DNA from: Variovorax sp. OV700 | GTDB taxonomy: Bacteria > Pseudomonadota > Gammaproteobacteria > Burkholderiales > Burkholderiaceae_C | Length of the DNA: 52,379 nucleotides | Direction: 5' to 3' | NCBI RefSeq assembly: GCF_900099805.1 | Contig: NZ_FNDR01000020.1 | Location: 1-52,379 of the forward strand | Shown: piece after piece, positions 23,959 through 32,510 of the stretch | Layout of the letters: every line of letters begins with the position of its first letter | Position numbering within the stretch: position 1 is the first letter of the stretch | Made by a program: the position numbers and the translations under genes | The notes under the pieces: generated by a model | Database searches by the model: none | Told to the model about the DNA's origin: nothing | The model's input: the letters and a program-made list of their open reading frames with translations, nothing else

Positions 23959-26079
23959 TTACTTGGGCCGGATCGCGTCCGCCGTGCCCTGGATGAAGGC
24001 CTTGATGCTCTCGATTTCTTCGGTCGAGAGCTTGCCCGTGAAGTCGGGCATGCCGCGCCCCACGGCAGGGCCGTTGAGAACGAACTTGTCCAGGTTCTGG
24101 ATGTAGGCGGCGTCCATGTAGCCGAGGTTCGGAATGTTGCCGCCGCGGTCCACGCCCGGCACGCCGTGGCAGAACACGCAGTTGCTCACATAGAGCATGG
24201 TGCCGGCCTGCACCTTGGCGGGGTCGTACTTCACGCCCTCGACCAGCTTGCTCATGCGGTACTGCACGAACTCGGGCATCTTGGCCGTGCCGCCGACCGC
24301 GAAGGTGTAGACGGTGCCCGGGCCTTGCCGCTCGGTGGCGCGCTGCGCGAGGCCGTACACGCCGCCCCAGCCCACCGCGACGGACACGTATTGCTTGCCG
24401 TCGACCACGTAGGTCGACGGGGCCGCGACCACACCGGTACCGGTGGGGGTCTCCCAGAGCTTCTCGCCGGTCTTGGCGTTGTAGGCCAGCAGGCGACCAT
24501 CGGCCGTGCCCTGGAACACGAGGTTGCCTGCCGTGGTGAGCGTGCCGCCGTTCCAGGGCGAGGCGTAGTCCACGCCCCAGGCTTCCTTCTGCGCCACCGG
24601 GTCCCACGCGATGAGACGGCCGAAGGGCTTGCTCTTGGGCGGCTCGGCATTGGCGAACATGGCGGTGTTCCAGCCCATTCCTCCGTGCGGGCGGCCGGGC
24701 ACGTTCTGGTCGAACTTCCAGTCCTTGTCGTCCATCAGGTTGATCGGCACGTTCTGCGCGGGCAGGTAGGCGAGGCCCGTCTGCGGGTTGAACGACATCG
24801 GGTGCCAGTTGTGCGCGCCGAAGGGGCCCGGGATGCTGTCGCCAGGCTTTTCATTCTGACGCGCGGCGGCGATCTCGATCGGCCGGCCATTGGTGTCGTA
24901 GCCCGTGGCCCAGTTCACCTCGACGAAATTCTTGGCCGAGATGAACTTGCCGTTGGTGCGGTCGATGACGAAGAAGAATCCGTTCTTCGGTGCATGCAGC
25001 AGCACCTTGCGCGACTTGCCGGCCAGCTTGACGTTGGCCAGGATCATCGACTGGGTGGAGGTGTAGTCCCAGTTGTCGCCGGGGGTCTCCTGGTAGTGCC
25101 ACACGTACTTGCCGGTGTCGGGGTTCAGGGCCACCACCGAGCCCAGGTAGAGGTTGTCGCCGCCGCTCGGGCTTCGCTTGCTGCGTGCCCAGGGCGAGCC
25201 GTTGCCGGTGCCCACGTACATCAGGTTGAGCTCGGGGTCGAAGGCGAAACTGTCCCAGGCGGTACCGCCGCCGCCCGCTTCCCAGTACTTGCCGCTCGGG
25301 TCCCAGGTCTTGGCGGCGCGCGCCATCGATTCGTCCTCGAAAGGCTTGCTCGGGTCGCCCGGCACCACGAACCAGCGCCACTTCTGGTCGCCGGTTTTCG
25401 CGTCGTAGGCGGTGACGTAGCCACGCACGCCGTATTCGGCGCCGCCGTTGCCGATGATGACCTTGCCCTTGAAGACGCGCGGCGCGCCGGTGATGGTGTA
25501 GGAGCCCTTCTGCCCCTCGATGGTGTTCTTTTCCCAGACCTTCTGGCCCGTGGCCGCATCGAGCGCGATGAGCCGGCCGTCATAGGCGGCCACGTAGACC
25601 CGGCCCTCGTGCAGCGCAACGCCGCGGTTCACCACGTCGCAGCAGCCCCTGAAGCCCTTGGACTTGTCGACCTGCGGATCGAAGGTCCAGAGCTTCTGCC
25701 CCGTGCGCGTGTCGATCGCATGCACCACGCTCCATGAGGCGGTGACGTACATCACGCCGTCGACCACCAGCGGCGTGGCTTCCACGCCGCGCGTCGACTC
25801 GAGGTTGTACGACCAGACCAGGCCCAGCTGCTTGACGTTGCCGGCGTTCACCTGGTCGAGCTTGCTGAAGCGCGACTCGGCGTAATCGAGGCCGTAGCTC
25901 GGCCAGTCGGGCGTCTTCTTCTGTGCCGCGTTGTCGCGAATGAAGTTGCTGTTCACCCGTTGGATGGCCGCGGCGGCGCGATCCTGCGGGGTTCCGGCCG
26001 CCTGGGCCGAAGCCGTCGATGCGCCCAGGCACAGCCATGCAACGGCGAGCGGAAGCAGCCCGGCGTGGATCTTTTTCAT
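23959..26079 (-). CDS. PQQ-dependent quinohaemoprotein alcohol dehydrogenase (type II)
   Basis: The 706-residue periplasmic enzyme has a signal peptide (GASTASAQA), an eight-bladed PQQ propeller and a C-terminal cytochrome c domain. RGCCDVVNRG gives the adjacent-Cys disulfide that covers PQQ, WDSFAFDPELNLMYVGTGNGSPW a blade motif, and DNWDYTST the catalytic Asp region that also binds calcium. SNCVFCHG holds haem Cys634, Cys637 and His638, and Met677 in GRGMPD is the likely sixth ligand. Type II enzymes oxidise primary alcohols, aldehydes or bulky alcohols (for example polyvinyl alcohol, tetrahydrofurfuryl alcohol) and pass electrons to azurin or cytochromes. PQQ synthesis genes are not in the window. 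Divergent from an AcoR-like regulator. Confidence 0.94.
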   Translation of the reverse strand: MKKIHAGLLPLAVAWLCLGASTASAQAAGTPQDRAAAAIQRVNSNFIRDNAAQKKTPDWPSYGLDYAESRFSKLDQVNAGNVKQLGLVWSYNLESTRGVEATPLVVDGVMYVTASWSVVHAIDTRTGQKLWTFDPQVDKSKGFRGCCDVVNRGVALHEGRVYVAAYDGRLIALDAATGQKVWEKNTIEGQKGSYTITGAPRVFKGKVIIGNGGAEYGVRGYVTAYDAKTGDQKWRWFVVPGDPSKPFEDESMARAAKTWDPSGKYWEAGGGGTAWDSFAFDPELNLMYVGTGNGSPWARSKRSPSGGDNLYLGSVVALNPDTGKYVWHYQETPGDNWDYTSTQSMILANVKLAGKSRKVLLHAPKNGFFFVIDRTNGKFISAKNFVEVNWATGYDTNGRPIEIAAARQNEKPGDSIPGPFGAHNWHPMSFNPQTGLAYLPAQNVPINLMDDKDWKFDQNVPGRPHGGMGWNTAMFANAEPPKSKPFGRLIAWDPVAQKEAWGVDYASPWNGGTLTTAGNLVFQGTADGRLLAYNAKTGEKLWETPTGTGVVAAPSTYVVDGKQYVSVAVGWGGVYGLAQRATERQGPGTVYTFAVGGTAKMPEFVQYRMSKLVEGVKYDPAKVQAGTMLYVSNCVFCHGVPGVDRGGNIPNLGYMDAAYIQNLDKFVLNGPAVGRGMPDFTGKLSTEEIESIKAFIQGTADAIRPK

Positions 26080-26136
26080 CGTGAGTCTCCTTTATGCCGC
26101 AAGGATCGTTCGTGTGGCCCTTGCCAGCACCCCCGG

Positions 26137-26199
26137 GATTTCCCCAGTCCGGCGCTGTTCCATTGCAGAACACATTCGCAGGGGTCAGCGATTTCCCCA
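26137..26199. promoter_or_regulatory. Repeat-rich divergent control region, alcohol dehydrogenase/AcoR-like
   Basis: The 157-bp gap holds an inverted repeat TGTTC-N7-GAACA (26156-26172) and two direct copies of GATTTCCCCA (26137-26146 and 26190-26199), 53 bases apart or five helical turns. A Fis-type HTH dimer would suit the inverted repeat. I looked for a sigma-54 -24/-12 motif and did not find one. Confidence 0.55.
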
Positions 26200-26236
26200 T
26201 TCCTGGTTCCCCCTAATTCGAGGAGCAGCGAACAGC

Positions 26237-27526
26237 ATGGCTTTCGAAAGGCTGGGCACGGCCACCGCGCCGCGCCAACTTTTTTCCACCACGCCGGCCC
26301 AGCGCGTGGCACTCGCGCGGCAGCAGTTCTTCGAGGAAGGCGTGCGCCCATCGGGGCTCGTCGGCGAAGCCGTGATCCAGTCGTGGCTGCGCTGCACGCG
26401 CAACCACAGCGATCGGCAACGCATCGTGCCCTTCGATGCGGTCACTCCAAGCCGGCTGCACGCCACGCTGGCGCGCAACCGCGAACTGCTCGAGGTTGCG
26501 CGGCAGGAGCTCGCGAGCATGGAAACCGCGCTCTCGGGCACCGACTCCCGTGTGATCCTGACCGACGGCGAAGGCGTGGTGGTGCACGTCACGCAGCATC
26601 CGACCGGGGCGCACCAGCCCGTATTGCGCAAGACCGCGCGCGTGGGCGTGAACATTTCAGAGCGCATGGTTGGCACCACGGCGCCGGGCATCGTCGCGAC
26701 CACGGGGCAGGCCTGCACCGTCGACGGCGCGGAGCACTACTTCGACGTGCTGTCGCAGATGCAATGCGCCGCGGCGCCCATCCGCGACGTGACGGGCCGT
26801 CTGGCCGGCGTGCTCGACATCACGATGGAGGCGCGGCGCTTCGGTTTCGACGCGGCTTCGATGGTGGCGCTGTACGCCACCACCATCGAGAACCGCCTGT
26901 TGCAGGCGCAGTCGCGCGACCACCTGATCCTGCGCTTCCAGGCCAGCCCCACCTTGCTGGGCACGCCCATGGAAGCACTGGCCGGCGTGGCGCCCGACGG
27001 CACCATCGCGTGGCTCAACGGCGCCGGCGCGCGGCTGATCGGCCGCTTGCCCGAGGAGGCCTGCGAACGCGATGTCGAGTCGATGCTAGGCCACGATCTC
27101 GCGAGCCTGCTGCGGCTGGAACGGCGCGAAGCCGCCCAGCCGCTGCGCCTGGCCAGCGGGCTCGGCGTGTGGGTGCAGGCGCGGCTCAAGGCCGCGGACG
27201 GCGCGGACTTCAGGCATGCGGTGGCGATGCCGGGCCAGACCAGTGCGATGGTGATGGCGCCAGCACCGATCGAGACGGCGCCGTCAGAAGGAGGCACTTC
27301 GCAAGCACCGGAGCCGGAGGCGCCCCAAAGCGAGACCCTGCGCGAGCACAGCCGCAAGCTGATCGAGGAAGCGCTGGCCGCGCAAGGCGGCAACGTTTCG
27401 CAGGCGGCGCGGCAGCTGGGCGTGTCGCGTGGCACCCTGTACAGACGGCTGCGCGAATGGCGCGAGGAAGACAAGAGCGCAGCGCCCAGCGAGTTCTTCC
27501 GGGAAACGGCAAACCCCAGAAGCTAG
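26237..27526 (+). CDS. AcoR-like activator lacking the AAA+ domain (GAF-PAS-Fis)
   Basis: The 429-residue protein begins like AcoR-family activators of alcohol and acetoin genes: IQSWLRCTRNH near residue 50, then a GAF domain (about 85-220, with VGVNISERMVGTTAPGIVATTG and PIRDVTGRLAGVLDIT), a PAS-like domain (about 235-335) and a C-terminal Fis helix-turn-helix (372-407, LIEEALAAQGGNVSQAARQLGVSRGTLYRRL). The central AAA+ ATPase, with its GAFTGA loop and Walker motifs, is absent; a Pro/Ala-rich linker (340-366) is in its place. It therefore cannot drive sigma-54 polymerase by the usual route and may act as a sigma-70 regulator or repressor. Divergent from the PQQ alcohol dehydrogenase, its likely target. 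The ATG at 26237 follows GAGGAG. Confidence 0.87.
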   Translation: MAFERLGTATAPRQLFSTTPAQRVALARQQFFEEGVRPSGLVGEAVIQSWLRCTRNHSDRQRIVPFDAVTPSRLHATLARNRELLEVARQELASMETALSGTDSRVILTDGEGVVVHVTQHPTGAHQPVLRKTARVGVNISERMVGTTAPGIVATTGQACTVDGAEHYFDVLSQMQCAAAPIRDVTGRLAGVLDITMEARRFGFDAASMVALYATTIENRLLQAQSRDHLILRFQASPTLLGTPMEALAGVAPDGTIAWLNGAGARLIGRLPEEACERDVESMLGHDLASLLRLERREAAQPLRLASGLGVWVQARLKAADGADFRHAVAMPGQTSAMVMAPAPIETAPSEGGTSQAPEPEAPQSETLREHSRKLIEEALAAQGGNVSQAARQLGVSRGTLYRRLREWREEDKSAAPSEFFRETANPRS

Positions 27527-27610
27527 GCCAAGGCACGTGCGCAGGCGTATGCGCAGTCGCCGTGCATCGGCGGTGTGCCGCGGACCTGCCGGCGCCTCAC
27601 CGACGATTTT

Positions 27611-28771
27611 TCAGGCCGAAGGTATCGCGTAGTCGCGCGCAGCGCGTGCGCGGCGCGCGCGCGCATCGAGCTGAAGAGGCCGCAGATACTCGTGCAACGC
27701 CAGCGCGGCCGCGCCCACCGCGGGAGCCAGCTCGCCATAGCGGGCCAGGCGCAGGTCAGGCGCGGGCATGCCGGCCGCATCGGCATGGCGCTTCACCATC
27801 TCGAAAGCCGCTTGCGCCAGGCCGCGATGCTGGGTGCACGACTTGCCCCCGAGCACGATGGCGCGCGGATCGAAGGTAACCCACAGGTTCTGCAGCAGCA
27901 CGCCGAAGAAGGCGGCCGCACGCGCCGTTTCGGGCGCCTCACGCTCCAGCGCGCGCGAGCCGAAGAAGGCTTCGGCGCAGCCTCTTCGCCCACACGAGCA
28001 CAATGGCCCGTCGATCTGCACGATGGTGTGGCCGATCTCGCCCGCCATGCCTTGCGCGCCTGTGAACAGCCGGTCGTTCAGCACTACGCCGGCACCCACG
28101 CCGACGTCGCAGCTGACGAAGATCAGCGGATCGCCGCCTTCGCCGCCAAAGAACTCGTACTCGCCGAGCGCGGCGGCATCCGCATCGTTCTGCAGCTGCA
28201 CCACGACGCCCGGCAGGCCCGCCGCGGCAAAGGCTTGCTCGAGCGCGGGCAGCAGGCTCACATTGCGCCAGCCGAGGTTGGGCGCAAAGCGGACCACGCC
28301 GGTGCAATCGTCCACCGCGCCGGGCACGCAGACGCCGATGCTCGACAGGCGCAGCCCCAGTTCGCTCAACTGCCGGTGCGCCGCTGCAGCCATGCGCGCG
28401 ACCTGCGCGCAGACGCCGGCCGGTGCGCTGTCGGTCAGCGCATGCGTGTCGGCATGGAGCACCTCGCCCTGAAGCGAGACGCAGGCCAGGCGCACCGTTT
28501 CGACCGCGATCTCGACGCCCATCAACGCGCGCACGCCGACGTTGATCTGCAGCGGCGTGGAAGGCCGCCCCAAGCCATCGGCAACAGTCGTACCGGCCTC
28601 GCTGAGCCAGCCCTCGTCGAGCAGCTCGCGCACCAGCAGGCTCACGGTCGATTTGGTGAGGCCGCTTTCGTCGGCAAGCCGCGCACGCGAGAGTCCCGGG
28701 CGGGCGCGCAGCAAACGCAGCAAAGCGCTGCGGTTCATCCGCTTGAGCAGCTGCTGATCGCCGATGGTCAT
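27611..28771 (-). CDS. xylR: ROK family transcriptional regulator, xylose-type
   Basis: The 386-residue protein has an N-terminal winged HTH (LLRLLRARPGLSRARLADESGLTKSTVSLLVRELLDEGWL) and a ROK sugar-kinase-like domain. The zinc site is complete: GEIGHTIVQIDGPLCSCGRRGCAEAFF, with the His and three Cys of the CxCGxxGC motif. The phosphate-loop part is altered, as in ROK repressors that bind but do not phosphorylate sugars. It is the last gene of the xylFHG-type operon, and a Bacillus XylR-like operator precedes xylF, so it is probably the operon's xylose-responsive repressor. Sequence alone does not exclude another pentose. Confidence 0.88.
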   Translation of the reverse strand: MTIGDQQLLKRMNRSALLRLLRARPGLSRARLADESGLTKSTVSLLVRELLDEGWLSEAGTTVADGLGRPSTPLQINVGVRALMGVEIAVETVRLACVSLQGEVLHADTHALTDSAPAGVCAQVARMAAAAHRQLSELGLRLSSIGVCVPGAVDDCTGVVRFAPNLGWRNVSLLPALEQAFAAAGLPGVVVQLQNDADAAALGEYEFFGGEGGDPLIFVSCDVGVGAGVVLNDRLFTGAQGMAGEIGHTIVQIDGPLCSCGRRGCAEAFFGSRALEREAPETARAAAFFGVLLQNLWVTFDPRAIVLGGKSCTQHRGLAQAAFEMVKRHADAAGMPAPDLRLARYGELAPAVGAAALALHEYLRPLQLDARARRARAARDYAIPSA

Positions 28772-28811
28772 GATCCGACCCCCAACCTGCGAACCTCGAG
28801 CGCGCCTGCGT

Positions 28812-29588
28812 TCACCTGTGCGCCTGCTCTTTTCCTTCGGGCCGCTTGCCGGCGATGATCATGCCGAGCACTTCGTCTTCAGTGACGTCCGCGGTGCGGT
28901 AGGTGCCGACGAGCTTGCCGTTCTTCATGACCGCGACGCGGTCGCTCAGCGAGAAGACGTCGGGCATGTCGTGCGTGATCAGGAAGATGCCGACGCCATC
29001 GGCCTTGAGCTGCTTCACGAGCCCGCCGACCATCGCGGTTTCTTCGGGGCCGAGCGCGGCGCAGGGTTCGTCCATGATGAGAATGCGCGCGTTGAAGTAC
29101 AGCGCGCGCGAGATCGCCACCACCTGCCGCTGCCCGCCCGAGAGGCGACGCACCGGGATGCGGATGTTGGTGAAGTTCTTGTTCAGGCGGTGGAACACCT
29201 TGCGCGCCTGCACCTCCATGAAATGATCGTCGAGCGTGTTCCAGCGCGTCATCTTCTCGCGGCCGAGAAAGAGGTTGGACACGGAGTCGAGGTTGTCGGC
29301 CAATGCGAGCGTCTGGTAGATGGTCTCGATGCCCAGCGCCTGCGCCTCGGCGGGCGTGCGGATGTGGACCTTCTCGCCCGCGATCAGCGTGTCGCCCGAG
29401 TCGATTGGATAAGCGCCCGCAAGCATCTTCATGAGCGTGGACTTGCCTGCGCCGTTGTGGCCGAGCACCGCAACCACTTCGCCGGGATGGAGGTTCACGC
29501 TCACGCCGTCCACGGCCTTCACGCCGCCGAAGGCCTTGCGGATGTCGCGCAGTTCGACGAGGGGTCTGGATGTGTCGATGGTGCTCAT
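28812..29588 (-). CDS. xylG: Sugar ABC transporter ATPase, xylose-type single-domain
   Basis: A single nucleotide-binding domain of 258 residues: Walker A GHNGAGKST, Q-loop IYQTLALADNLDSV, signature LSGGQRQVVAISRAL, Walker B ILIMDEPCAALGP and H-loop THDMPDV. Classical E. coli XylG has two fused ATPase domains of about 510 residues; this half-length form, closer to FrcA-type, is common in Comamonadaceae. It starts at 29588 with GGAGAG eight bases upstream, one base after the permease stop (TGAGATG), so translation is coupled. It powers the XylFH importer. Confidence 0.88.
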   Translation of the reverse strand: MSTIDTSRPLVELRDIRKAFGGVKAVDGVSVNLHPGEVVAVLGHNGAGKSTLMKMLAGAYPIDSGDTLIAGEKVHIRTPAEAQALGIETIYQTLALADNLDSVSNLFLGREKMTRWNTLDDHFMEVQARKVFHRLNKNFTNIRIPVRRLSGGQRQVVAISRALYFNARILIMDEPCAALGPEETAMVGGLVKQLKADGVGIFLITHDMPDVFSLSDRVAVMKNGKLVGTYRTADVTEDEVLGMIIAGKRPEGKEQAHR

Positions 29589-29589
29589 C

Positions 29590-30780
29590 TCAGTTCTCTC
29601 CAAAGCGCGTGCGATAGAGAACGTCGAACACCACCGCCACGATCAGCACCTGCCCGATGATCACCATGCGCTTGCCGATGGGCACGTCGAGCAGCAGCAT
29701 GCCGCTGTCGAGCGACTGCATGATGAGCGCGCCCAGCACCGAGCCGAAGATCGAGCCGCTGCCACCCGCGAGCGCCGTGCCGCCGATGACGGCGGCCGCG
29801 ATCACGTACAGCTCCATGCCCGTGCCGAGCGAGTTGGTGCCGGCATTGAGCCGCGCAATCGAGACGATGGCCGCCACCGTCACCAGCACCGCGAGCAGTG
29901 CGAACAGCATCAGCGTGACGCGCTTGACCGGAATGCCCACCAGCGCCGCCGCATCGGGGTTGCCGCCCATCGCGAACACGTAGCGCCCGAAGCGCGTGCG
30001 GTGCACGATGAACGACAGCACGATGGCCACCACGGCCCAGATCAGCACCGGAATCGGGAGACCCTGGGGCGCGTCTTTCGAGGCGATCTGGTAGTTGTTC
30101 ATGACGGCCGCAAAAACGAACACCACCGCCACCGGCACGGCGGTCAAAAGCAGTTCGAGCCAGAGCGGCTCGTTGGGCATCTCGTGATGGGCGCGCGCGC
30201 GGCGCTTCTGCAGCATGCGCGCGAACAGCACCACCGCCACGAACACCGCGAGAACCCAGGTCGCGGTGGTGCCGATGCCGCCGTCGTATCCGCCGCCCAG
30301 GCGCTGAAAGAACTCGTCGTTCACCGGCTGCGTCTTGCCGTCGGCCACCAGGAACGCGGCGCCGCGGAAGGACATCAGCCCGCCCAGCGTGACCACGAAC
30401 GACGGCACGCCCAGCATCGCCGTGAGCCAGCCCTGATAGATGGACACCAGCAGCGCCACCGCAAGGCCCGCCAGGCAGGCCGTGGGCCACGACCAGCCCG
30501 AGGTGTATTGCAGATAGGCGATCAGCACGCCGACAAAGCCCATGACCGAGCCCACTGAAAGGTCGATGTGGCGCGCCACGATGACCAGCACCATCACGGT
30601 CGCGACGATGCCCACCACGGCCGTCTGCTGCGCCACGTTGTAGAGGTTCTCGGGCGACAGGAACACGCCGCCGGACATCACGTTGAAGACGATGCCCATG
30701 ACGACCAGCAGCACGCTCATCAGCAAGAGCCGCAGATCGACCCCCGCGCGCCGCCACCAGCCTGGCGTTTGATTGCTCAT
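29590..30780 (-). CDS. xylH: Sugar ABC transporter permease, xylose-type
   Basis: The 396-residue membrane protein matches the XylH/RbsC permease family. DLRLLLMSVLLVVMGIVFNVMSGGVFLSPENLYNVAQQTAVVGIVATVMVLVIVARHIDLSVGSVMGFVG is the typical N-terminal stretch with the family loop HIDLSVGS, and RTRFGRYVFAMGGNPDAAALVGIPVKRV is the EAA-like coupling loop. About ten to eleven spans are visible. It contains a charged cytoplasmic insert (QKRRARAHHEMPNEP). A GC-rich hairpin separates it from xylF upstream. Confidence 0.9.
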   Translation of the reverse strand: MSNQTPGWWRRAGVDLRLLLMSVLLVVMGIVFNVMSGGVFLSPENLYNVAQQTAVVGIVATVMVLVIVARHIDLSVGSVMGFVGVLIAYLQYTSGWSWPTACLAGLAVALLVSIYQGWLTAMLGVPSFVVTLGGLMSFRGAAFLVADGKTQPVNDEFFQRLGGGYDGGIGTTATWVLAVFVAVVLFARMLQKRRARAHHEMPNEPLWLELLLTAVPVAVVFVFAAVMNNYQIASKDAPQGLPIPVLIWAVVAIVLSFIVHRTRFGRYVFAMGGNPDAAALVGIPVKRVTLMLFALLAVLVTVAAIVSIARLNAGTNSLGTGMELYVIAAAVIGGTALAGGSGSIFGSVLGALIMQSLDSGMLLLDVPIGKRMVIIGQVLIVAVVFDVLYRTRFGEN

Positions 30781-30824
30781 TGTTTAAACATCCTCTCGAA
30801 GAAGAAACAGGTGCGCGACGGCGC

Positions 30825-30847
30825 GCCGGCCCGGCCTTCGGGCCGGC
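30825..30847. repeat. Intercistronic GC-rich hairpin between xylF and xylH
   Basis: GCCGGCCC (30825-30832) and GGGCCGGC (30840-30847) are perfect 8-bp arms with a seven-base loop. There is no T tract, so it probably stabilises the 3' end of the receptor mRNA. The gap also has TGTTTAAACA (30781-30790), a perfect palindrome, just before the xylH start. Confidence 0.6.
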
Positions 30848-30895
30848 CTGAACCGCGAGACGGCACGGATCGGGGAGCGCCTGCGGGCGCGCCCG

Positions 30896-31918
30896 CTACT
30901 TGCAGGCTGCTGGCGCGCTGGCGGCCTGGACGCCCTTGCAGAGTTCGTCCTTCTTGATCCAGCCGGCCTTCACAACCACGTCGAGGTTGTCGCGCGTGAT
31001 CGGCACCGGCGTGAGCAGGCGTGACGAGAGCGAGATCTTCTTCGGACCGGAATTCCACGGTGCGGCCTTCTCGGCCGGCTTGCCCTGCGTCAGCGCGATG
31101 GCGGCGCTGGCGGCTTCTCGGCCGAGTTCGCGCGAGTCCTTGAAGACCGTGGCGGTCTGCGTGCCCAGCGCAATGCGGTTGAGCGCGGCAAAGTCCGCAT
31201 CCTGCCCCGATACCGGAACGCCGCGCAGGCCCTTGGCCGTGAGCGCGGCGACCGCGCCGCCGGCCGTTCCGTCGTTGGCCGCCACCACCGCATCGACCTT
31301 GTTGCCGACCTTGGTGAGGATCTGCTCCATGTTCTTTTGCGCGACCTCGGGCTTCCAGCCTTCGGTGTATTCGTCGCCGACGATCTTGATGTCGCCCTTC
31401 TTCACGGCGGCATCCAGCACCTCTTGCTGGCCCGCGCGCAAAAAGTCGGCGTTCGGGTCGCTCGGCGAGCCCTTGATGATCACGTAGTTGCCCTTGGGCT
31501 TGACCTTGAAGACCTCGCGCGCCTCCATGCGGCCGACTTCGACGTTGTCGAAGGTGATGTAGAAGACGCCCGGCGCCTCGATCAACCGGTCGTACGCGAC
31601 CACGGGCACCTTCTGGCGCGTGGCCTTGGTGATCGCGGGCAGGATCGCGTCCTTGTCCATTGCCAACACGATGAGCGCCTTGGCGCCCTTGGAAATCAGC
31701 CCCTCGATGTCGCCCAGCTGCTTCTCGGGCGAGCCGCCCGCGTCGGCACTGATGTACTTGGCGCCGAGCTTCTCGAGCTGGGCCTTGATGGCGGCCTCGT
31801 CGGTCTTCCACCGCTCTTCCTGGAAGTTGGACCAGCTCACGCCGACCACGGTCTGCGCCACTGCGCCCACTGCGGTGAGGCCGAAGGCCATGGCGGCCAG
31901 GGTGTGCTTGAGTTGCAT
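30896..31918 (-). CDS. xylF: Periplasmic sugar-binding protein, xylose-type
   Basis: The 340-residue protein has a signal peptide (MQLKHTLAAMAFGLTAVGAVAQ) and a type I periplasmic fold of the XylF group. VVGVSWSNFQEERWKTDEAAIKAQLEKLGAKYISADA is the hinge start, with the Asn/Phe/Gln/Glu/Arg/Trp ligand cluster typical of XylF. VVAYDRLIEAPGVFYITFDN, DGTAGGAVAAL and PVSGQDADFAALNRI are also typical. AAGGAGAGAC precedes the ATG at 31918; a longer in-frame start at 32047 is not needed. First gene of the operon xylF-xylH-xylG-xylR; expression is expected to be induced by pentose. Confidence 0.9.
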   Translation of the reverse strand: MQLKHTLAAMAFGLTAVGAVAQTVVGVSWSNFQEERWKTDEAAIKAQLEKLGAKYISADAGGSPEKQLGDIEGLISKGAKALIVLAMDKDAILPAITKATRQKVPVVAYDRLIEAPGVFYITFDNVEVGRMEAREVFKVKPKGNYVIIKGSPSDPNADFLRAGQQEVLDAAVKKGDIKIVGDEYTEGWKPEVAQKNMEQILTKVGNKVDAVVAANDGTAGGAVAALTAKGLRGVPVSGQDADFAALNRIALGTQTATVFKDSRELGREAASAAIALTQGKPAEKAAPWNSGPKKISLSSRLLTPVPITRDNLDVVVKAGWIKKDELCKGVQAASAPAACK

Positions 31919-31965
31919 CGATGTCTCTCCTTGGAGGTTGCCCGGCGAAAAGCCGTGTAAGAAAT

Positions 31966-31992
31966 TAGTTAGTTTGAAGGGCGAACTAACTA
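31966..31992. promoter_or_regulatory. XylR (ROK)-type operator upstream of xylF
   Basis: TAGTTAGTT (31966-31974) and AACTAACTA (31984-31992) are perfect 9-bp arms with a nine-base spacer, about 50 bases upstream of the xylF start. From memory, the sequence is close to the Bacillus xyl operator, which has TTAGTTTGTTT and AACAAACTAA arms. No gene is encoded here. Confidence 0.8.
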
Positions 31993-32106
31993 TCCCATTC
32001 GGGCAACGCGAAGGGCATCCGGGAATTCCCGGGGAGCGGCGAGACATGCACAGCGCCCGTAAGGCGAAGGTCGACAGCGGCTAGCGCCGTCGCCAGTGTT
32101 AGGGCA

Positions 32107-32445
32107 TCAGCTGTTGACGAGCGGAAATTCTTCGGCGCTGAACACCGTGTGAAAGACCGTGCCGTCGAACATCTCGAACAGATGCTTGGAGAGCTCGCGG
32201 CTTTCGTAGCGCACGGGTGAATCGAGCGCCAGCGCAATGTCTTCGCGGCTGGCATAGCGGGTCGACAGCACCATGGCCAGTTCGGGATCGCTCACATCGC
32301 TTTCGATCTGGCGCAGCACGCGCACTTCGAGCACGCCCGGAAAACGGGTCCAGAGCGGCACCAGCTTCTCGTGCACGTGCCGGTCGAAAGCCTCTTCCAT
32401 GCCGGCCTTGACCTTGCCCCGGAAAAACGCGCAACGGATGAACAT
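32107..32445 (-). CDS. Small alpha/beta-barrel (Dabb/EthD-like) protein
   Basis: The 112-residue protein has the size and pattern of a dimeric alpha-beta barrel protein (ferredoxin-like). It starts MFIRCAFFRGKVKAGMEEAFDRHVHEKLVPLWTRFPGVLEVRVLR, with first strand, helix and second strand, and later LAMVLSTRYASREDIALAL and TVFHTVFSAE. Members include EthD and antibiotic biosynthesis monooxygenase-like proteins, and often act on labile metabolites. AGGAAAG precedes the ATG at 32445. It is the last gene of the ketogluconate/3-hydroxyacid operon on the minus strand. Its role there is unknown. Confidence 0.72.
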   Translation of the reverse strand: MFIRCAFFRGKVKAGMEEAFDRHVHEKLVPLWTRFPGVLEVRVLRQIESDVSDPELAMVLSTRYASREDIALALDSPVRYESRELSKHLFEMFDGTVFHTVFSAEEFPLVNS

Positions 32446-32510
32446 GGGTGTCTTCTTTCCTGGTTGAAATGTGTTGTCGGGCCGCGCGCAGGGTGCGGCC
32501 AATGCGTGCT

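Noticed and set aside
24166..25737. A 523-codon plus-strand frame inside the alcohol dehydrogenase gene
   Set aside because: Shadow frame opposite a PQQ enzyme with every motif in place.
26080..26236. Possible sigma-54 promoter upstream of the alcohol dehydrogenase
   Set aside because: I searched both strands for a TGGCAC-N5-TTGC-like -24/-12 pair and found none with the right spacing.
30781..30790. TGTTTAAACA palindrome before xylH as an operator
   Set aside because: It is AT-rich, lies at the ribosome binding region inside an operon and has no match to the XylR-type site; chance is more likely.
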